From: Actinomycetota bacterium | Lineage (GTDB): Bacteria; Actinomycetota; Actinomycetes; Streptosporangiales; Streptosporangiaceae | DNA: 64,000 bases | NCBI GenBank assembly: GCA_021324595.1 | Contig: JAJPIV010000112.1 | Coordinates: 1 to 64,000, forward strand | Direction: 5' to 3' | In this document: positions 39,575 to 50,300 of the stretch, piece after piece | Numbering within the stretch: the first letter of the stretch is position 1 | How the letters are laid out: each line of letters starts with the position of its first letter | Notes under the pieces: generated by a model | What the model was told of the DNA's origin: nothing | Databases searched by the model: none | What the model saw: the letters and a program-made list of their open reading frames with translations, nothing else | Translations under genes and position numbers: made by a program

Positions 39575-42500
39575 CGCGGCCCCCCCTGCCCGCCGGGCGC
39601 GCCCGCGGCCCCGGCGGCGCCACCGGTGCCAGAGCCACCTCCAGCGCGCGCCGCCCGGCCGCGCCGTCCCCCGCCCGCGCCCGGTGCGCGCTCGTAACTC
39701 CAGGACGGGGCGTCCGCCAGGCTCCGGTCGGGCCGGTCGAGCTGGAGGGTGATCTCCGCCTCGACCTCCCGCAGGCTGTTCGGCACCGACCACAGGCCCC
39801 ACGGCCCCGCGTCCGGGTCACGGAGCAGCCCGGTCACGTCCGCCGCCTCCTGGTAGCCGAGCCTGCCCGTGGCGACGGTCTTGCGCAGGCCATGCCAGCT
39901 ATCGAGCCGGTGCTGAAGCTGCTGGCGGGCCGCCAGCGCCTGCCCGGTGTCGTGGGTCACCTGTTCGGCGCGGTGCTGCACCCCGTCCAGCAGCCCGGTG
40001 ACCGCGGGCCCGGTGAGCGGGATGGTGTGCGCGGCGGTGTTGGGCAGCGCGGCCGTCCCCGAGTGCCGCATCGCCGTCACCAGCACCCCGGTCAGGCCAC
40101 GGTCCAGCGCCCGGTCGCTGAACGGGGTCGTGGTGAGCCCCTCGATCCGCAGCCCGAACGTCGCGTGGCCGTACCCGAACGACTCCAGGTGCGCCAGGTC
40201 ACGCGGCCGGCTCCACTGGTAGATGGTGACCACCAGGCCGGGCCGGCGCCGGTCCCGGCCGATCCGGGAGGTGACCTGGATGTACTCGGCGGTGTTCTTC
40301 GGCTGCCCGGTCACCACCATGAGCCCCAGCCGCGGCACGTCCACGCCAACCTGCAGCATGCTGGTGGCCAGCAGCACGTCCAGCGGCTGCGGCCGGTCCC
40401 GCTCCCTGGCCGCGGCGGGGTCGGCGCGGAACCGTTCCAGCGCCGCGGTGGAATCGAACTCCGGGTCGAACGGGCGTTCCAGGCCGGCCAGCGTGCCCGC
40501 GATCTGGCTGCTGGGCATCCGGCTGGTCAGCTCGCTCACCACCGGGCGGCGCCGCCGGGTGCGGACCTGCTGGCTGGCCAGCCGGTCGGCGACGTCGTCG
40601 TCCATCAGCCGGCGCATCCCGGCGAGCTCCCGGGTGGAGGTGAAGTAGTCGACCACCGTCATGTACGGGTCGGCGGCCTCGCCGCAGCGGTCCAGCAGGT
40701 ACTGGGCGTGCTCCATCAGGGCCGCGACCACCCGGATCTCCACCGACTTCAGCCGCTCGCCCGGCGCCAGCACGCCACGGTACCGCCGCCCGGGGCTGCC
40801 CGGCCCCGGCCGGACCATCCGGGAGAAGAACGTGTCCCCGGCGTCGAGCACCTGCGGCGGGAACACCGCCAGCCCCCGGGCGAACACCTGCCCCACCTGG
40901 TCCCGGGCCCGCCGCACCGTGGCGGTCGAGGCCACCAGGACCGGCCGGACCACCTGGCCGTTCACCGGCCACGTGCACAGCCGGTCGATGGCGGTCTCGT
41001 ACAGGCCGACCATCGACCCGAGCGCGTCGCTGATCAGGTGCAGCTCGTCCTGGATGATCAGGTCCGGCGGGCGCAGCCGCATCGCCGGCACCGGCACCGC
41101 CGCGGGCAGGCCGCCGGCCGCCGGGTGCCGTGTCCGGCAGAACGACTCGAACTCCGGGTTCTGCCAGCCATGACGCGGGCATTCGCTGGCGACCAGGCCG
41201 AACACCGGGGCGGTGGCGGCCCGCCATGGCAACTGGGCGAGCTTGTCCACGGTGGCGATGATCAGCGCGGGCGTGAGCCGGTAGATCTCCTCGTCCACGG
41301 TCAGCACCGGCAGCCCCTCGCCGGGGGAGCGCCGCGGGGTGAACAGGCAGTTGCCTTCCGGGTCGCTGCAATACAGCAGCACCCGCCGCCGCAGGTCGTG
41401 GGTGACCAGGTCCCGGCTGCCCGACAGCGGCGACCCGCACCAGGGGCACGCGGCCAGTTGCAGCGGCCCCCCCAGCGACTGCTCCGCCTGCCGTGCCTCG
41501 GTCACCTGCCGGTAGGCGTCCTCGTAGCTGTTGGGCGTGACGCTCGCGCCGACCCACAGGCCCACCCGGAACGGGGTGGTCCCCCACCGGCGGTCCCCGG
41601 CGTCCAGCCGCTCGCGGCGCAGCGACTCGCACGCGCACACCAGCGCGGCGGCCCGCTGGAACTGCTGGGCGGTCAGCAGCCGCAGCGTGTACCGCATCAG
41701 CACCGCCACGCCCCGGCTCCCGTCCCGGGCATCCGCTCCCTCGCCGACCGTGCCCTGCAGGCGGCGGATCGCGAACGTGTAGGCGGTCAGCCCCAGGTAC
41801 GCCTCGGTCTTGCCGCCGCCGGTGGGGAAGAACAGCAACTGCACCTGCGCGTCCTGCGCGCCGCGCCGGGCGTCGGGGTGGGCGGGGTCGGTGAGCCCCG
41901 GCAGGCACAGCAGCACGAACGCGAGCTGGAACGGCCGCCAGGACCGGTACTCGGCCCGGTCGAACCGGCGCAGCAGCCCGGTGACATCCGCGGCCGGGTC
42001 GGCGAGGCGGGCGCGCACCACTTCGCTGCGCACCCGCTGCAAGGCCATCGCCTGGTTGGCGAACCGGAACGCCTCCCGCGCGATCCCGTCGTCGCGCAGC
42101 AGGTCGATCGCCCGGTCCAGCCGGCCGACCACCGCCCGCGCGGTGGCCAGGGCCTGCTCCCCGGCCGGGGCGTACCGCGCCACCTCCGGGTCGCTGCCCA
42201 TCCGGCTCTCTTGCTCCTCCAGCCAGGCCCGGTACCCGGCGGCCAGCGGGCGCAGCGCCCGCTCCAGCTCGTCACGGGCCAGCTCCGGGCTACCCAGCCG
42301 GGCCATGTCCAGCACCACGCCGGGCACGCTGCCCGGCTCCACCAGCGGGACCTCCGCCGCCGGGAAACACGTGGTGGTCAGCCGCCAGGCCCGGGCCTCC
42401 CCGTCGCGGACCTCGGCGTCCACCGCGCACTGGCGGCCGTGCGCGTACTCGCGGTGGGCGCGGTGCAGCAGCGCCAGGTGCAGCAGCTCATCGTCGTAGC

Positions 42501-43242
42501 TGCTGGGCGGGTTGCCCAGCTCCGGGTCGTTGTGCCCGACGAAGATTGCGCTGCGGCCATCGGCCGCGGTCACCGTCAGCCGCGCCTGGTACACCCGCGC
42601 CGTGTCCGGCAGCGAGGTGACCGGCCGCTGGGCGTTCACCAAGGCCAGCTCCACCACCCGCCGCCGGCCCCGGTGCCGCACGGTGTAGCGGACCACCACC
42701 CCCTCCTGCCGGGGGTCCGGTACCAGGCCGCCGGAGCCCTCGGCATCGAGCGGCACCGTCACCGGTCCCCCGGCCGGGCGGCGCTTCCACACCGTCCGCG
42801 GCCGGCCCTGCTCGGTCTCGTGGACCTCCGAGGGCACCCGCTCGTACCGGCCCCACTCCGCGCTCACCGCCACGGCGCCCACATCCCCGGGCACGGTGAA
42901 CGACAGGCCGATCGCCGAGGCGGCCAGGCTCCCGGCGCGGACCGCCGCCTCGCTCTCCACGTCGGTGTCGCCGGCGTCGGCTGCCGCGGCGACCTCGCGC
43001 TCCACCAGCGCCGGATCGTCTCCCGTGCCCGCTGCATCGGCCGTCGCCGGGTCGACCGGCGCGTCCCGGGGGACCAGGCGCCCCAGCAGGTACCGCTCCG
43101 CCGGCGACGTGCCCGGCGGCAGTTCCTCCTCTGGCCCATCCCAGGGGCCCAGCAGGTCCCGCTCCAGCCGGTCCTCCAGCTCCGCGCGCACCTCCAACGA
43201 GGTGACCGGCCCGTCCGGGCGCCCGGCGCCCGCCTCGGTCAC
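39571..43242 (-). CDS. drmA: DISARM protein DrmA (superfamily 2 helicase)
   Basis: The protein has 1223 residues. Helicase motifs are Walker A FFPTGGGKTEAYL (~475), DExH as IIQDELHLISDALG (~732), and the motif V/VI region LLATSMLQVGVDVPRLGLMV, TSRIGRDRRRPG (~960-995). DrmA with DrmB recognises unmodified DNA, including 5' overhangs, and unwinds or blocks it. GTG at 43242 overlaps the drmMI stop (GTGA). The first ~100 residues are acidic and alanine-rich (VEREVAAAADAGDTDVESEA). Confidence 0.92.
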   Translation of the reverse strand: MTEAGAGRPDGPVTSLEVRAELEDRLERDLLGPWDGPEEELPPGTSPAERYLLGRLVPRDAPVDPATADAAGTGDDPALVEREVAAAADAGDTDVESEAAVRAGSLAASAIGLSFTVPGDVGAVAVSAEWGRYERVPSEVHETEQGRPRTVWKRRPAGGPVTVPLDAEGSGGLVPDPRQEGVVVRYTVRHRGRRRVVELALVNAQRPVTSLPDTARVYQARLTVTAADGRSAIFVGHNDPELGNPPSSYDDELLHLALLHRAHREYAHGRQCAVDAEVRDGEARAWRLTTTCFPAAEVPLVEPGSVPGVVLDMARLGSPELARDELERALRPLAAGYRAWLEEQESRMGSDPEVARYAPAGEQALATARAVVGRLDRAIDLLRDDGIAREAFRFANQAMALQRVRSEVVRARLADPAADVTGLLRRFDRAEYRSWRPFQLAFVLLCLPGLTDPAHPDARRGAQDAQVQLLFFPTGGGKTEAYLGLTAYTFAIRRLQGTVGEGADARDGSRGVAVLMRYTLRLLTAQQFQRAAALVCACESLRRERLDAGDRRWGTTPFRVGLWVGASVTPNSYEDAYRQVTEARQAEQSLGGPLQLAACPWCGSPLSGSRDLVTHDLRRRVLLYCSDPEGNCLFTPRRSPGEGLPVLTVDEEIYRLTPALIIATVDKLAQLPWRAATAPVFGLVASECPRHGWQNPEFESFCRTRHPAAGGLPAAVPVPAMRLRPPDLIIQDELHLISDALGSMVGLYETAIDRLCTWPVNGQVVRPVLVASTATVRRARDQVGQVFARGLAVFPPQVLDAGDTFFSRMVRPGPGSPGRRYRGVLAPGERLKSVEIRVVAALMEHAQYLLDRCGEAADPYMTVVDYFTSTRELAGMRRLMDDDVADRLASQQVRTRRRRPVVSELTSRMPSSQIAGTLAGLERPFDPEFDSTAALERFRADPAAARERDRPQPLDVLLATSMLQVGVDVPRLGLMVVTGQPKNTAEYIQVTSRIGRDRRRPGLVVTIYQWSRPRDLAHLESFGYGHATFGLRIEGLTTTPFSDRALDRGLTGVLVTAMRHSGTAALPNTAAHTIPLTGPAVTGLLDGVQHRAEQVTHDTGQALAARQQLQHRLDSWHGLRKTVATGRLGYQEAADVTGLLRDPDAGPWGLWSVPNSLREVEAEITLQLDRPDRSLADAPSWSYERAPGAGGGRRGRAARAGGGSGTGGAAGAAGAPGGQGGPR

Positions 43243-46200
43243 GGGTTCTCCTCCCGCCACCGCCGCAGGTTCTCCTCCAGCAGCCGGTCCAGCAACTCGA
43301 ACCGGGCCTCCGCGCTCACCGTCCACCGCACCCCGATCTTCGTCGGGTGGTGCCCGATCTTCAGGTCCAGGTCCGCCCACCCGTACGCCCGCAGCACCGC
43401 CTCGTCGACCGCCACGTGAATGTCCCGAAGTTCCTGAACGCCAGCATCGTGGCAATCGGGATCGTGCACCTGGTTGTACGTCGTGGTCAGCCCCCACCAC
43501 CGCCCCAGCATCACCTCCCGCCGCACCCGGTCCAGCTCCTCCCCCAGCTCATGCAGTTCCGCCGTCGGCTGCGGCCTCGGCAGCGTCAGGAAGACATCTG
43601 AGGGTGAGTAATTGATAGAAGTCCCAAGCGTCGAGGTGTAACGGATAGTCCAGGCAATGTGCGCGCTGGATGCCAACACCGCAAGCTGGTCGAGAGCGTC
43701 GGTCGCGAAGATGACCACTTTCTCCGAGTACACGGGTCCGGTTGGTACGCACACCGGTGCCAGCGAGCTGGACACCCGGGCGATCGCCAGCACGTGATCG
43801 AGCCCCTGGATCGCCTCTTCAAGTCCTTGACGGTTCTGCCAGAACTTCCACCATTCATAGACCATTCGCGGATACTTGGCCACGTTCTTTCGTTGCCGCT
43901 CTGGGCGTACCTTGCGTTCCACAATCGCCAAGACGTCCGGATACTTTTGACAGCGTTCGAGCGACCATTCTTGGAAGTTGATGACCCACCGGCTGGCCGA
44001 GCAGTCCGGCCGCTGGTTGAGGTCCCTGCCGATCACATACGGCTGGAGCACGTCGGCGTTGCGCGGGTCGCGGGCGATCAGCTCCCGCGCCTGCTCGGGC
44101 GCCAGGACAAACCCCGTGCCGAGCACATAGGAGCCGATGAACGCGATACCGTCGTTCTCGCGCAGCCGTCTGGGGCGTTCCCGGACCCGCCCGTACGGCT
44201 GGAGGTCGGGGCCGATGGCAGGGACTGCCTCGCCGTCCAGCCAGTGCGCGGCCGCCTTAGCGAGAGGTGCCCGGCTGGCCCAGGTCTCCACGATCTGCAG
44301 GCTCGCGCTCGCGGTCGGCCACGGATGCGGGGACCGCCCGGCGCGGATGGCCAGCCCGCGGCCGGCCGCCTGAACCAGGCCGACTTCCAGGGTGTCTCCC
44401 TCGATGAGGGTGTTGACCGTGACGAAGCCAAGCTGGCCGCGCGCGGACAGCAGGCGCTGCGCGCGGAGCACGAACCGGGCCGCCAGATCGGCGCTACCAC
44501 GAACGGTGTTGCCGTCCCAGCGCTGGAGCCATCCGAGGTAGTCGTCACCCAGCGTGCCGGATATCTTCTTGCCCCCTAGAAATGGCGGGTTACCGATGAT
44601 GGCGTCGAAGCCTGGCTGCGGGGTGTCGGCGAACACCTCGGGGAAGGCCAGCGGCCAGTGCACGGCCGTTCGTTCCGCAGTGCCTTCCGGGCGCCCGGCT
44701 TGCAGCAGCTCACCGGCCCAGTCCCGGAGGCTGCCCGTGCCGTCGGCCATGGCGTTGGCGACCCGTACCTCCAGGCCCAGGAACGCGGCGTCGGACTTCT
44801 TCCCCTTCTGCCCGGCGCAGGCCAGGCCGGCCGCGGTGATAGCGTCGGCGACCGCAGCCAGGGTGCCCGACAGGCCGTTGGCCTCGGTGAGCAGCCGGGC
44901 CTTGTGCTCCACGTCGCGGATCGTGGTCACCGGGGTGGCGGTGATCCGCCGCCGCAGGCCCGCGGCGCGCAGCAGCAGGGTGCGCCAGCCGGAGGTGAAG
45001 TCCAGCGTCCCGGCGTGCAGGCGGCGCCCGGCGGCCGGGTCCATGTGCAGCTCCTCAAGCTGGTCCAGGCTGGTGAGGCCGAGCAGGCTGTCGCCGCTGA
45101 CCAGCCGGTCGTCGAGGAACCCGAACGGGCGCTCGCGGTCCATGGTGATCAGCCAGAGCGACAGCTTGGCCATCTCGACCGCGAGCGGGTTGATGTCCAC
45201 CCCGTACAGGCAGTGCTCGGCGACCTGGCGGCGGGCTTCCAGCAGCACCTGCTCGGCCTCGGCGTCCGCCCCGGCCCGGTAACTGTCCTGGTGCAGCCGG
45301 GCGGCGAGGGCGTCGGCGCGGCCTTCGGCGCGCCAGGCTTCGACCAGCCGGTAGGCGAGGTAGCGGCAGGCGGCGACCAGGAACGCGCCGGAGCCCATGG
45401 CGATGTCGGCGACGCGGAGCTGGAGGATCTCGGGGGAGGGCCGGAGCTGCCAGGCGGACTCGTCGGCGGTGTCGAGCGGGCCGGGCCGGTAGACCAGCGG
45501 CTCCAGCGCCCCGGCCGCGACCTCCTCGGCCAGCGAGCGGGGCGTGTAGTGGGTGCCGGTGGCGGCGCGGCGGCTGGAGCGGGACACGTACCTGCCACCG
45601 GGCAGCGTGATCGCGGGCAGGCCGCGCTCGTCGTAGCGCAGCACCCCGGCCAGCGGTGCGATCGCTGCGGCCAGCCCCGGGTCGGCGCCGGTGACCCGGG
45701 CGATGGCGGCGCGCTGGTCGGCCGTGGCGCCGCCGGCGAGCCGGGCCTTCACCGTGGCGGCAGGCCAGCCGGTGCGCTCGGCCAGCCAGGTGACCAGCGT
45801 CCCGTCGTCTTGGCGGGCTGCCGCCTCCGCCAGGCTGGCCTCGCTGTCGTGCTTGATCTTGCGCGGCCACCGGGCGGGCCGGTGCAGGCCGAGCACGACC
45901 TCGCCGGCGGTGCGGATTTCCAGTTCGAGCAGGCCCTCGTAGACGTAGCCGATCTGTTCCACGTCCAGGGCGCGGAAGCTGAGCCGCCTCCGCTCCCCGC
46001 CGATCTGCACGTACTGGACGGCGCGCAGCATCCGCAGCACCGTCCGGTCGTCCACCGCGGGCGGCCGCGCCGCGGCGGCGGGCTCACCTGGCCGATGGCC
46101 CTCCAGCCACGGGTACCGGCCGGGGTCGAACAGGCCGCCGCCGTAGGCGGGCAGCCGCAGGTCCTCGTGCGCCACCCCGGCGTGGACGGCCCGGGTGAGG

Positions 46201-47339
46201 GCGAGCAGCCGGTGCCAGGCGGCGGTGCGGTGCTCCAGGGCCTGCTCCCCGGCCAGGCTGGCCTGCTGCTCAAGCTGCTCCACGAGCTGGCCGACGCCGT
46301 ACCCGGTGACGTAGAGGTCATCGTCGCTGGGCAGCAGCCGCCGTTCCTCGGCGAACAGCAGGAACACGACCCGCATCATCACCGTGACCACGCCGCTGAA
46401 GAACTCGTCGTCGTCCACCCCGGCGAGCAGCCGCCCGGACGATTCCCGGTCCAGCCCGTCCAGCGTGACGGCGAGCATCTCGACCGCCTCCCGGACCTGG
46501 CGGCCCAGGGTTTCGGTGACCTCCTCCTGCCGTTGCAGGCTTTCGCGCAGCAGCGCGGGCAGCCGGTCGCCCGGCGCGACGGCCAGGAACCGGGCCCGGT
46601 GCAGCAGCGCGGCCAGGGCCCGCAGCGAGGCGGGGTCCTCGCTGAACCAGCCCGCATCCCACACCGCCGCGCCGGTCGTGCCGCCGCGCGGCGCCCACAC
46701 CAGCGCCCACCAGCGACCGTCGGTGGCCACGCCGACCGGCACGTCGCGGGCGCGCAGCAGCACGGCGAGCCGCTCGACCCCGCTGGCGGCCCAGCCGCCG
46801 GTGGTCGTGCGGGCCAGCGGGTGCGTGCCCCACGGCAGGTAGATGCCAAGCAGCCGCCACGGCCCGCGCCCGCCGTCGGGCGCACCGGGCAGGCCAGCGG
46901 CCGCGCCTTCCTCAGCGTCGCCGCTCTCCTCATCGCCCTCTGCGGGGCCGTCGTCCTCGCCAGCCCCGCCGCCAGTGTCGTCCCCGCTGCTGGCGTCGTC
47001 GGCGTAGAAGCCGAAATCGGGGCGGACCAGCAGGCCGTGCTCGGGCACCGGCTCGGCCAGGTGCTCCGGCATGTCCGCGTCGATGCGCAGGTGATGCTGC
47101 CAGTCGAGCACGTCGCGCAGCACGGCGGCGATCAGCGCATGCCGGCTGGCGCCGCGGCTGTCCAGCATGTCCGCGGCCAGCGCCCGGACTCTTGCCCGCT
47201 GCCCGGCCGGGACCGGGGGCAGCCCGCCGGGGAAGGCCCGCTGGACGACCGGCAGCGTCAGGAACGGCCCCGAGGTTTGCAGCAGCTCCAGCCAGGCATG
47301 CGGCCCGCCGGGGGCGCCGCGGGCCCGCCGCGGGCTCAC
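43239..47339 (-). CDS. drmMI: DISARM class 1 DNA adenine methyltransferase DrmMI
   Basis: The protein has 1366 residues. SAM motif I is ADIAMGSGAFLVAACR (~645), followed by VDINPLAVEMAKLSLWL (~715). The catalytic motif is IIGNPPFLGG (~918, NPPF type, N6-adenine). A large N-terminal part (~1-600) precedes the methylase core, and a specificity region (~1000-1300) follows it. DrmMI marks the host DNA so that DrmAB does not attack it. GTG at 47339 overlaps the drmD stop. Residues ~1125-1245 (43600-43960) are coded at 53-60 % GC in lines I counted, against ~73 % in drmA, suggesting an exchanged recognition domain. Confidence 0.9.
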   Translation of the reverse strand: MSPRRARGAPGGPHAWLELLQTSGPFLTLPVVQRAFPGGLPPVPAGQRARVRALAADMLDSRGASRHALIAAVLRDVLDWQHHLRIDADMPEHLAEPVPEHGLLVRPDFGFYADDASSGDDTGGGAGEDDGPAEGDEESGDAEEGAAAGLPGAPDGGRGPWRLLGIYLPWGTHPLARTTTGGWAASGVERLAVLLRARDVPVGVATDGRWWALVWAPRGGTTGAAVWDAGWFSEDPASLRALAALLHRARFLAVAPGDRLPALLRESLQRQEEVTETLGRQVREAVEMLAVTLDGLDRESSGRLLAGVDDDEFFSGVVTVMMRVVFLLFAEERRLLPSDDDLYVTGYGVGQLVEQLEQQASLAGEQALEHRTAAWHRLLALTRAVHAGVAHEDLRLPAYGGGLFDPGRYPWLEGHRPGEPAAAARPPAVDDRTVLRMLRAVQYVQIGGERRRLSFRALDVEQIGYVYEGLLELEIRTAGEVVLGLHRPARWPRKIKHDSEASLAEAAARQDDGTLVTWLAERTGWPAATVKARLAGGATADQRAAIARVTGADPGLAAAIAPLAGVLRYDERGLPAITLPGGRYVSRSSRRAATGTHYTPRSLAEEVAAGALEPLVYRPGPLDTADESAWQLRPSPEILQLRVADIAMGSGAFLVAACRYLAYRLVEAWRAEGRADALAARLHQDSYRAGADAEAEQVLLEARRQVAEHCLYGVDINPLAVEMAKLSLWLITMDRERPFGFLDDRLVSGDSLLGLTSLDQLEELHMDPAAGRRLHAGTLDFTSGWRTLLLRAAGLRRRITATPVTTIRDVEHKARLLTEANGLSGTLAAVADAITAAGLACAGQKGKKSDAAFLGLEVRVANAMADGTGSLRDWAGELLQAGRPEGTAERTAVHWPLAFPEVFADTPQPGFDAIIGNPPFLGGKKISGTLGDDYLGWLQRWDGNTVRGSADLAARFVLRAQRLLSARGQLGFVTVNTLIEGDTLEVGLVQAAGRGLAIRAGRSPHPWPTASASLQIVETWASRAPLAKAAAHWLDGEAVPAIGPDLQPYGRVRERPRRLRENDGIAFIGSYVLGTGFVLAPEQARELIARDPRNADVLQPYVIGRDLNQRPDCSASRWVINFQEWSLERCQKYPDVLAIVERKVRPERQRKNVAKYPRMVYEWWKFWQNRQGLEEAIQGLDHVLAIARVSSSLAPVCVPTGPVYSEKVVIFATDALDQLAVLASSAHIAWTIRYTSTLGTSINYSPSDVFLTLPRPQPTAELHELGEELDRVRREVMLGRWWGLTTTYNQVHDPDCHDAGVQELRDIHVAVDEAVLRAYGWADLDLKIGHHPTKIGVRWTVSAEARFELLDRLLEENLRRWREENP

Positions 47340-50300
47340 CGGCCGCCACCGCCCTCGGGCACGCACACCGCGACCGCGAACGGGAACACCAGCTCGCGCA
47401 CCCCGGCGTACCGGTGCCCGACCGCGGCCAGCTCCCGGGCCCGCTCCTCGTCCAGCCCGTCCAGCCGCGCCTGCCACGCCGCCCGGTCCCGGTCCAGTTG
47501 CGCCCGTTCGGCGGCATCGAGGTCGTCGAAGGTGAGCTGGACCGGCGCGGGGCCCTGCAGGGCCGATTCCAGGGTGAGCCGGAGCTGATCGAACACCGCC
47601 CCGGTGCGCCTGATCTCCTCGTCCCGGCGGCGGGCCAGGTCGCGCTCCAGGGCGGCGACCCGCTCGGCAGCGCGGGCCTGGACATCGGCCGCGAGCGGGG
47701 CCTCCAGCTCTGGCCAGCGGTCCACCACGAGCTGCCGTTCTGCCGCGGATGCCTGCCTGCAGGACTGCGGCTCCAGGGCAGTTTCCACCGCACCGCGCAG
47801 CCGCGCGTACCGGGGCTGCTCCAGCTCCAGCCGGCGGGACCGGCCCTCCGGCGGCACGACGCGGGCGGCCAGCATCACCTCCTCATGCAGCCGCCTGCCG
47901 TCGGCGCCCACGATCACCAGCCGGGCGAACACCGCCACCAGCACCCCGTCGATGCCGGCGCCGGCCGGCGGGGTGAACCGCACCGCCGCGGCCCGGTGCA
48001 GCGGGAGGCGCCCGCCCCACAGCGCGCTGCGCAGCAGCCGGGTCGCCTGGGCCACCAGCGGGTGCTCCAGGTGAGCGAGCACCACATCGTCGCGCCCGGC
48101 GGCCAGCCGCGGGTCGAACGTCAGCGGCCGGGGCTCGCCGGTCAGCGGGTCCGCCAGCCCGGTGACGGTACGCTCCCACCCGGCCCGCAGGTCCGGCGGC
48201 GCGACCAGGCCGCTGACCGGGCCGTCCAGGCCGGCCAGCGGCGGCTGGCCCGCCAGCGCCAGGCCGGTGTCCACCACCCGGCGGACGTTGGCCGGGGCCA
48301 CGTGCAGAGTGTGCACGCTGTCATCGAGCTGCCGGCGGAGCCTGCGGACCTGCTCCCGCACGTCTGCTTCGGCTTTCAGCGCGCTCGTTGACGGCTTGGG
48401 GCTGACGGCCAGCGGGTCCGCCAGCACCGGGCGGCCCAGCATCCGCGCCTCGACCGCGTAGGCCAGGACCGGGTTGACACTGCCCAGGTCTTCCCTCGCG
48501 ACCGCGATCTTCTGCGCGACGCGGGACAGGTACTCCAGGTCCGCCTCATACGACCCGGGCGGCGCGTCGTGCCAGCTCGCGCCCGCGAAGTGGGCCACGT
48601 CCACCTGGTGTTCCTGGAGGTAGCGGTCCAGGCGCCCGATCCGCTGCTCCAGCCGGTTGGGGTTGAACGGGATGTCGTAGTGGATCATGTGGTGGCAGTG
48701 ACGCTGCAGGTCGATCCCCTCGCTGGCGGCGTCGGTCGCCAGCAGTATCCGCACCGGGTCCCGTTCCGGGGCGGCCTGGAACGCGGCCTTGAGCCGCTCA
48801 CGGCGGGCCTCGTCCATCCCGCCATGCAGCAGGCCGAGCCGCTCCCCGCCCAGGCCGCGCGCCTCCAGCAGGCCCGCCAGCCAGGTCTGGGTCGCCCGGT
48901 ACTCGGTGAACACCACGACCCGCTGGTCGTTCCAGGTGCCGCCGGGCCTGCAGATCCGGTCCAGCTCCGCGATCAGGGCCTTGGCCTTGCTGTCGGCGGG
49001 CTCGGCGTGGCGGTGCGCCCAGGCGGCGAGCTGGTCCAGCAGCGCCTGCTCCATCACCGACGACTCGGGCTGGAGTTCCGCGATCCGGTCGAGCAGCTCC
49101 CGCTCGGGGTCGCTGCCGGGCTCCTCATCGGAGGGGTCAGTGTCCCAGTCCAGCGCCTCGGCCAGCCAGGAGGGAACCTCGCCGTCATCGTCGCCGGGGC
49201 CGGCCACGCGGCTGGCCGGCCGGCTCCCGGTGCCCCGGCTGTCCAGGTAGCCATCGAGGGTGGCGGCGAACGCGGCCGGGGAGGAGAACAGCCGCTTCTT
49301 CAGCAGCAGCGTGATCAGGTCGGTGGCCCGGGCGCGCGCCCGGCCCGGCCGGCTCCGTTGCAGCGTGGCGTACTGGTCGATGAGCGCGTGCGCCGCCCGC
49401 TCGGCGTCGGTGTAGGCGATGTCGATCGCGCGGTTGCGCCGCCCCGGGAACCGGGGCGAGCCGTCGGGTTCGCGGATGTCGCCCTTGAGGCGGCGCACCA
49501 TCACCTGGCGCACCAGGGCCTCATCGGGATCCTGGCCGCGGACGAACCGCTGCGGGTCGAGCATCGCCAGCAGCGCCTGCCACGACTCCGGGTACCCGTT
49601 GTGCGGGGTCGCCGACAAGAACAGCCGGTGCTGGCTGTACTCCCCCAGCCGGCGCACCGCCTGGGTCTGCTTGCTGTCCACCGGGTACCCGGTGGCCCGC
49701 GGCGGGGCCGGGGGTGCGCAGTGGTGTGCCTCGTCCACCACCAGCAGGTCGATATAGCCCGGGTACCGGGCCTGCGGGGTCAGCACCTCATCCAGCAGCC
49801 GCTGCACCCGGGGGGTGCGCAGCCACTGCAGGCTGATCACCGTCCGCGGGTACACCGCGAACGGGTTCGCCTCCAGGCCGTGGGTGCGCCGCAGCTCCCG
49901 CAGCGCGGCGGCGTCCAGGATCGTGAACTCCAGGCCGAACTTCTCGGCCAACTCCTCGCGCCACTTCAGCGTCAGCGACGCCGGGCAGACCACCAGCACC
50001 CGCCGGGCCCGGTGCCGCAGCAGCATCTCCTGGATCACCAGGCCGGCCTCGACCGTCTTCCCCAGCCCCACGTCGTCGGCGATCAGCAGGTTCACCCGCG
50101 GCATCGCCAGCGCCCGTGCCACCGGCTCCAGCTGGTACTCCTCGATCCGCACCCCGGACCGGAACGGCGCCTGCAACGTGCGGGTATCCGCGCTCGCCAC
50201 CGTCCCCCACCGGACCGCGTCCAAGAACGCGCCCAGCCGCTGCGGGTCATCCCAGCCGTCCCCGGTGACCTCGGGAAGCTTGGTCGCCGGGACGACCTCC

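Noticed and set aside
37538-39697. A 719-codon plus-strand frame opposite drmB
   Set aside because: No domain is recognisable and composition is that of an antisense frame; drmB on the minus strand has zinc motifs and family sequence.
39892-43419. An 1175-codon plus-strand frame opposite drmA
   Set aside because: His/Arg/Pro-rich antisense translation with no motifs. The minus strand encodes a helicase with every expected motif.
44658-47588. A 976-codon plus-strand frame opposite drmMI
   Set aside because: Antisense shadow: low-complexity composition and no ribosome binding site that fits.
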